Shown here piece after piece: positions 4,383-5,749 of a DNA stretch of 5,749 nt. This DNA is from Candidatus Sifarchaeum subterraneum (GTDB taxonomy: Archaea > Asgardarchaeota > Sifarchaeia > Sifarchaeales > Sifarchaeaceae). A program made the translations under genes and the position numbers. The notes below the pieces were generated by a model. That model worked only from the letters and a program-made list of their open reading frames with translations. It was not told the DNA's origin and made no database searches. How positions within the stretch are numbered: the first letter of the stretch is position 1; each line of letters begins with the position of its first letter. The stretch is taken from NCBI GenBank assembly GCA_016292335.1, contig JAECRX010000004.1, forward strand, positions 1-5,749. Reading direction: 5' to 3'.

Positions 4383-5570
4383 TTAATAGTCTATTTCCTG
4401 TGTCCATCGCCCGATATCTTCGTCTTCGCCTAAAACGCTCAAGAAAAGTCTTGAAGCTTCTCTAGTATCTTTGGTCTTAGTAATGTATCTGCCTACAATT
4501 ATGATATCTGCTCCAGCTTTTAATGCTTCTTTGGTATTTTCAGGCCTGATTCCGCCAGCAACTCCGATAAGTAACTTTTTAGGAACTAATTCCTTTAGTT
4601 CATTTATTAAATGCCATTGATGTACTGCTCTTCCTTCTGTGTCAATGGCCCGATGAAGGCATATCACATCTGGAGCTTCGTCCAATGACGTGATCAATTC
4701 TTTGATGTCTTTTACATTAAGTGTATCAATTACTGAGTAGATTCCACACTTGTTTGCTTCAAGAATAGCTTTATTGATTGTTTCTACTGGCGCTAAACCA
4801 GATATCACGACAGCATCCGCTGTTTCTTCATTAGCCAATTGTACTTCGACCCTCCCCACATCAAGTGTCTTTAAATCAGCCATGATATACGCATCTTTTT
4901 TTAATTCCCTTAATTCGCTAATAACTTTCAAACCGTATTTTTTAATCAATGTAGTTCCAACTTCTAATATCAACCGGTCACTGTAAGGAAGGTCCCTAAC
5001 GACCTGCTTTACTCTTTCTAAATTAGGGTCGTCAAGCGCAACTTGTAAATAGGGGGGTCTCCATAGTCTTCTTACTCTGAATTCCATTGTCGGGTGTATT
5101 GATAAATCCTTCTCTTTCATAATTTTTTCTAGTGGAGGATATTTGGATAAAGCTCTACGAATTGCGAGTTTCGTAGCTCCATAATTGTAGTGATAAATTT
5201 TTCGGCCATCCTTAGCTTTTGGGTGGATGAATACACTACAGATAATCACCCAATCGTCGATTTTATCTATGGGGATAATCCCTTCATCAACTGAATCCGC
5301 AACTGCTTTTGCAACTGCAGCTTGAGCAGGACCAAAAATTAATGAAACTTGTTCCATCTTTTTCACTGTGACTTTCGGAACAATCAATGTACTTGGTTTT
5401 GGAGGAAGATTGGGGGCTATGACCGCTAAAAGAGGGGTATGTCCTTCGGATAACTGAGCTAATCCATTAGCAAAGGCAATACCAACTGGACCTGATTTAT
5501 CACCAATTAATAGGTCAATATGTGCGACCTCATTTCCTTTTCCTATGAGGGCTTCTCCTACGGAAAACAT
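4383..5570 (-). CDS. fae-hps: Bifunctional formaldehyde-activating enzyme / 3-hexulose-6-phosphate synthase
   Basis: The fused enzyme has two cytosolic activities. The Fae domain (about 1-165) condenses formaldehyde with tetrahydromethanopterin. The Hps domain (about 174-395) is a TIM barrel that joins formaldehyde to ribulose 5-phosphate giving hexulose 6-phosphate; in reverse it supplies ribulose 5-phosphate. Visible in Fae are VGEALIGKGNEVAHIDLLIG with the proposed catalytic His17, GHTPLLAV (43-50), PSTLIVPKVTV (59-69), FGPAQAAVAKAVADSV (79-94) and VFIHPKAKD (113-121). Visible in Hps are LQVALD (175-180), EVGTTLIKKYG (203-213), the metal/catalytic DLKTLD (Asp232, Lys234, Asp237), HRAID, GVAGGI and a phosphate-binding ADIIIVGRYI near the end. 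At 395 residues it matches the fused archaeal form and is intact. The partner isomerase (phi) is not in the window. ATG 5570 has GGTGA 9 nt upstream. Confidence 0.97.
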   Translation of the reverse strand: MFSVGEALIGKGNEVAHIDLLIGDKSGPVGIAFANGLAQLSEGHTPLLAVIAPNLPPKPSTLIVPKVTVKKMEQVSLIFGPAQAAVAKAVADSVDEGIIPIDKIDDWVIICSVFIHPKAKDGRKIYHYNYGATKLAIRRALSKYPPLEKIMKEKDLSIHPTMEFRVRRLWRPPYLQVALDDPNLERVKQVVRDLPYSDRLILEVGTTLIKKYGLKVISELRELKKDAYIMADLKTLDVGRVEVQLANEETADAVVISGLAPVETINKAILEANKCGIYSVIDTLNVKDIKELITSLDEAPDVICLHRAIDTEGRAVHQWHLINELKELVPKKLLIGVAGGIRPENTKEALKAGADIIIVGRYITKTKDTREASRLFLSVLGEDEDIGRWTQEIDY

Positions 5571-5579
5571 CTTTATTTT

Positions 5580-5584
5580 TCACC
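5580..5584 (-). promoter_or_regulatory. Ribosome binding site of fae-hps
   Basis: The minus strand reads GGTGA, then 9 nt, then the ATG at 5570. The rest of 5585-5749 is AT-rich upstream sequence. I see no clear gene in it, and no TATA-like box distinct enough to call. Confidence 0.55.
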
Positions 5585-5749
5585 ATTAATAGATAAAAAC
5601 GTATTAAGTAGCTCCAATTTTATCTATTGTTTCATTGGTTAAAAGACTTCTGTTTCTGATTCAAATTCATTCATTACGTTCTCTTAAAAGATTATCGAGC
5701 TAGAAAATTCCGATTGTCGCTAGTAATATGCTCTAATTATCCGTATTTC

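Noticed and set aside
4161..4433. Plus-strand 90-residue frame
   Set aside because: It overlaps the 3' end of fae-hps antisense and crosses the debris region. No ribosome binding site or family resemblance was seen.
1..5749. CRISPR array or rRNA genes
   Set aside because: No regularly spaced short repeats and no rRNA-like conserved stretches were seen. The only long repeats are the paired copies described.

Overview
The window looks like AT-rich archaeal chromosome. The evidence is a fused formaldehyde-activating enzyme/3-hexulose-6-phosphate synthase (an archaeal arrangement), a short archaeal-type ribose-phosphate pyrophosphokinase, Shine-Dalgarno sites of the GGTGA/GAGGTGA kind and a probable GTG start. 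The sequence does not fix the lineage; a mesophilic TACK or Asgard archaeon would fit, but this is a guess.

Layout. Bases 1-267 are a GC-rich patch that resembles the right end of an IS200/IS605-type element: a possible decayed tnpB tail, then a structured RNA-like scaffold and the terminal hairpin. Bases 342-660 are a broken copy (A) of an unrecognised gene. The minus strand of 658-1539 is an intact prs. Bases 1540-2009 hold no gene but contain a small hairpin and a nested inverted-repeat structure (1734-1860) that may hide a third, very decayed IS605-like end. Bases 2010-2495 are a second copy (B) of the same broken gene, so prs is bracketed by about 320-bp direct repeats. Bases 2505-3820 encode an MtnA-family sugar-phosphate isomerase, interrupted by 47 nt of stop-containing, hairpin-forming sequence at 3075-3121. 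Bases 3838-3935 (minus strand) are a second copy of the IS605-like RNA/right-end module. Bases 3940-4382 hold debris that may come from a transposase. The minus strand of 4383-5570 is an intact fae-hps, and 5571-5749 is its upstream region.

How the genes fit together. All three metabolic genes concern pentose phosphates. Fae-Hps joins formaldehyde to ribulose 5-phosphate, or runs in reverse to make ribulose 5-phosphate in archaea that lack the oxidative pentose phosphate pathway. Prs turns ribose 5-phosphate into PRPP. The MtnA-family enzyme isomerises a 1-phosphorylated (methylthio)ribose. They are separate transcription units, with debris between them, so this is a thematic neighbourhood and not an operon.

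The most interesting point is the MtnA gene. Removing exactly 47 nt restores one frame, a normal family motif across the junction, and an 80-residue Cys-to-Asp catalytic spacing. The inserted piece folds into a long hairpin whose ends lie at the insertion ends. It may be a recent palindromic insertion, an unusual intron, or a translational bypass element; the sequence alone does not decide.
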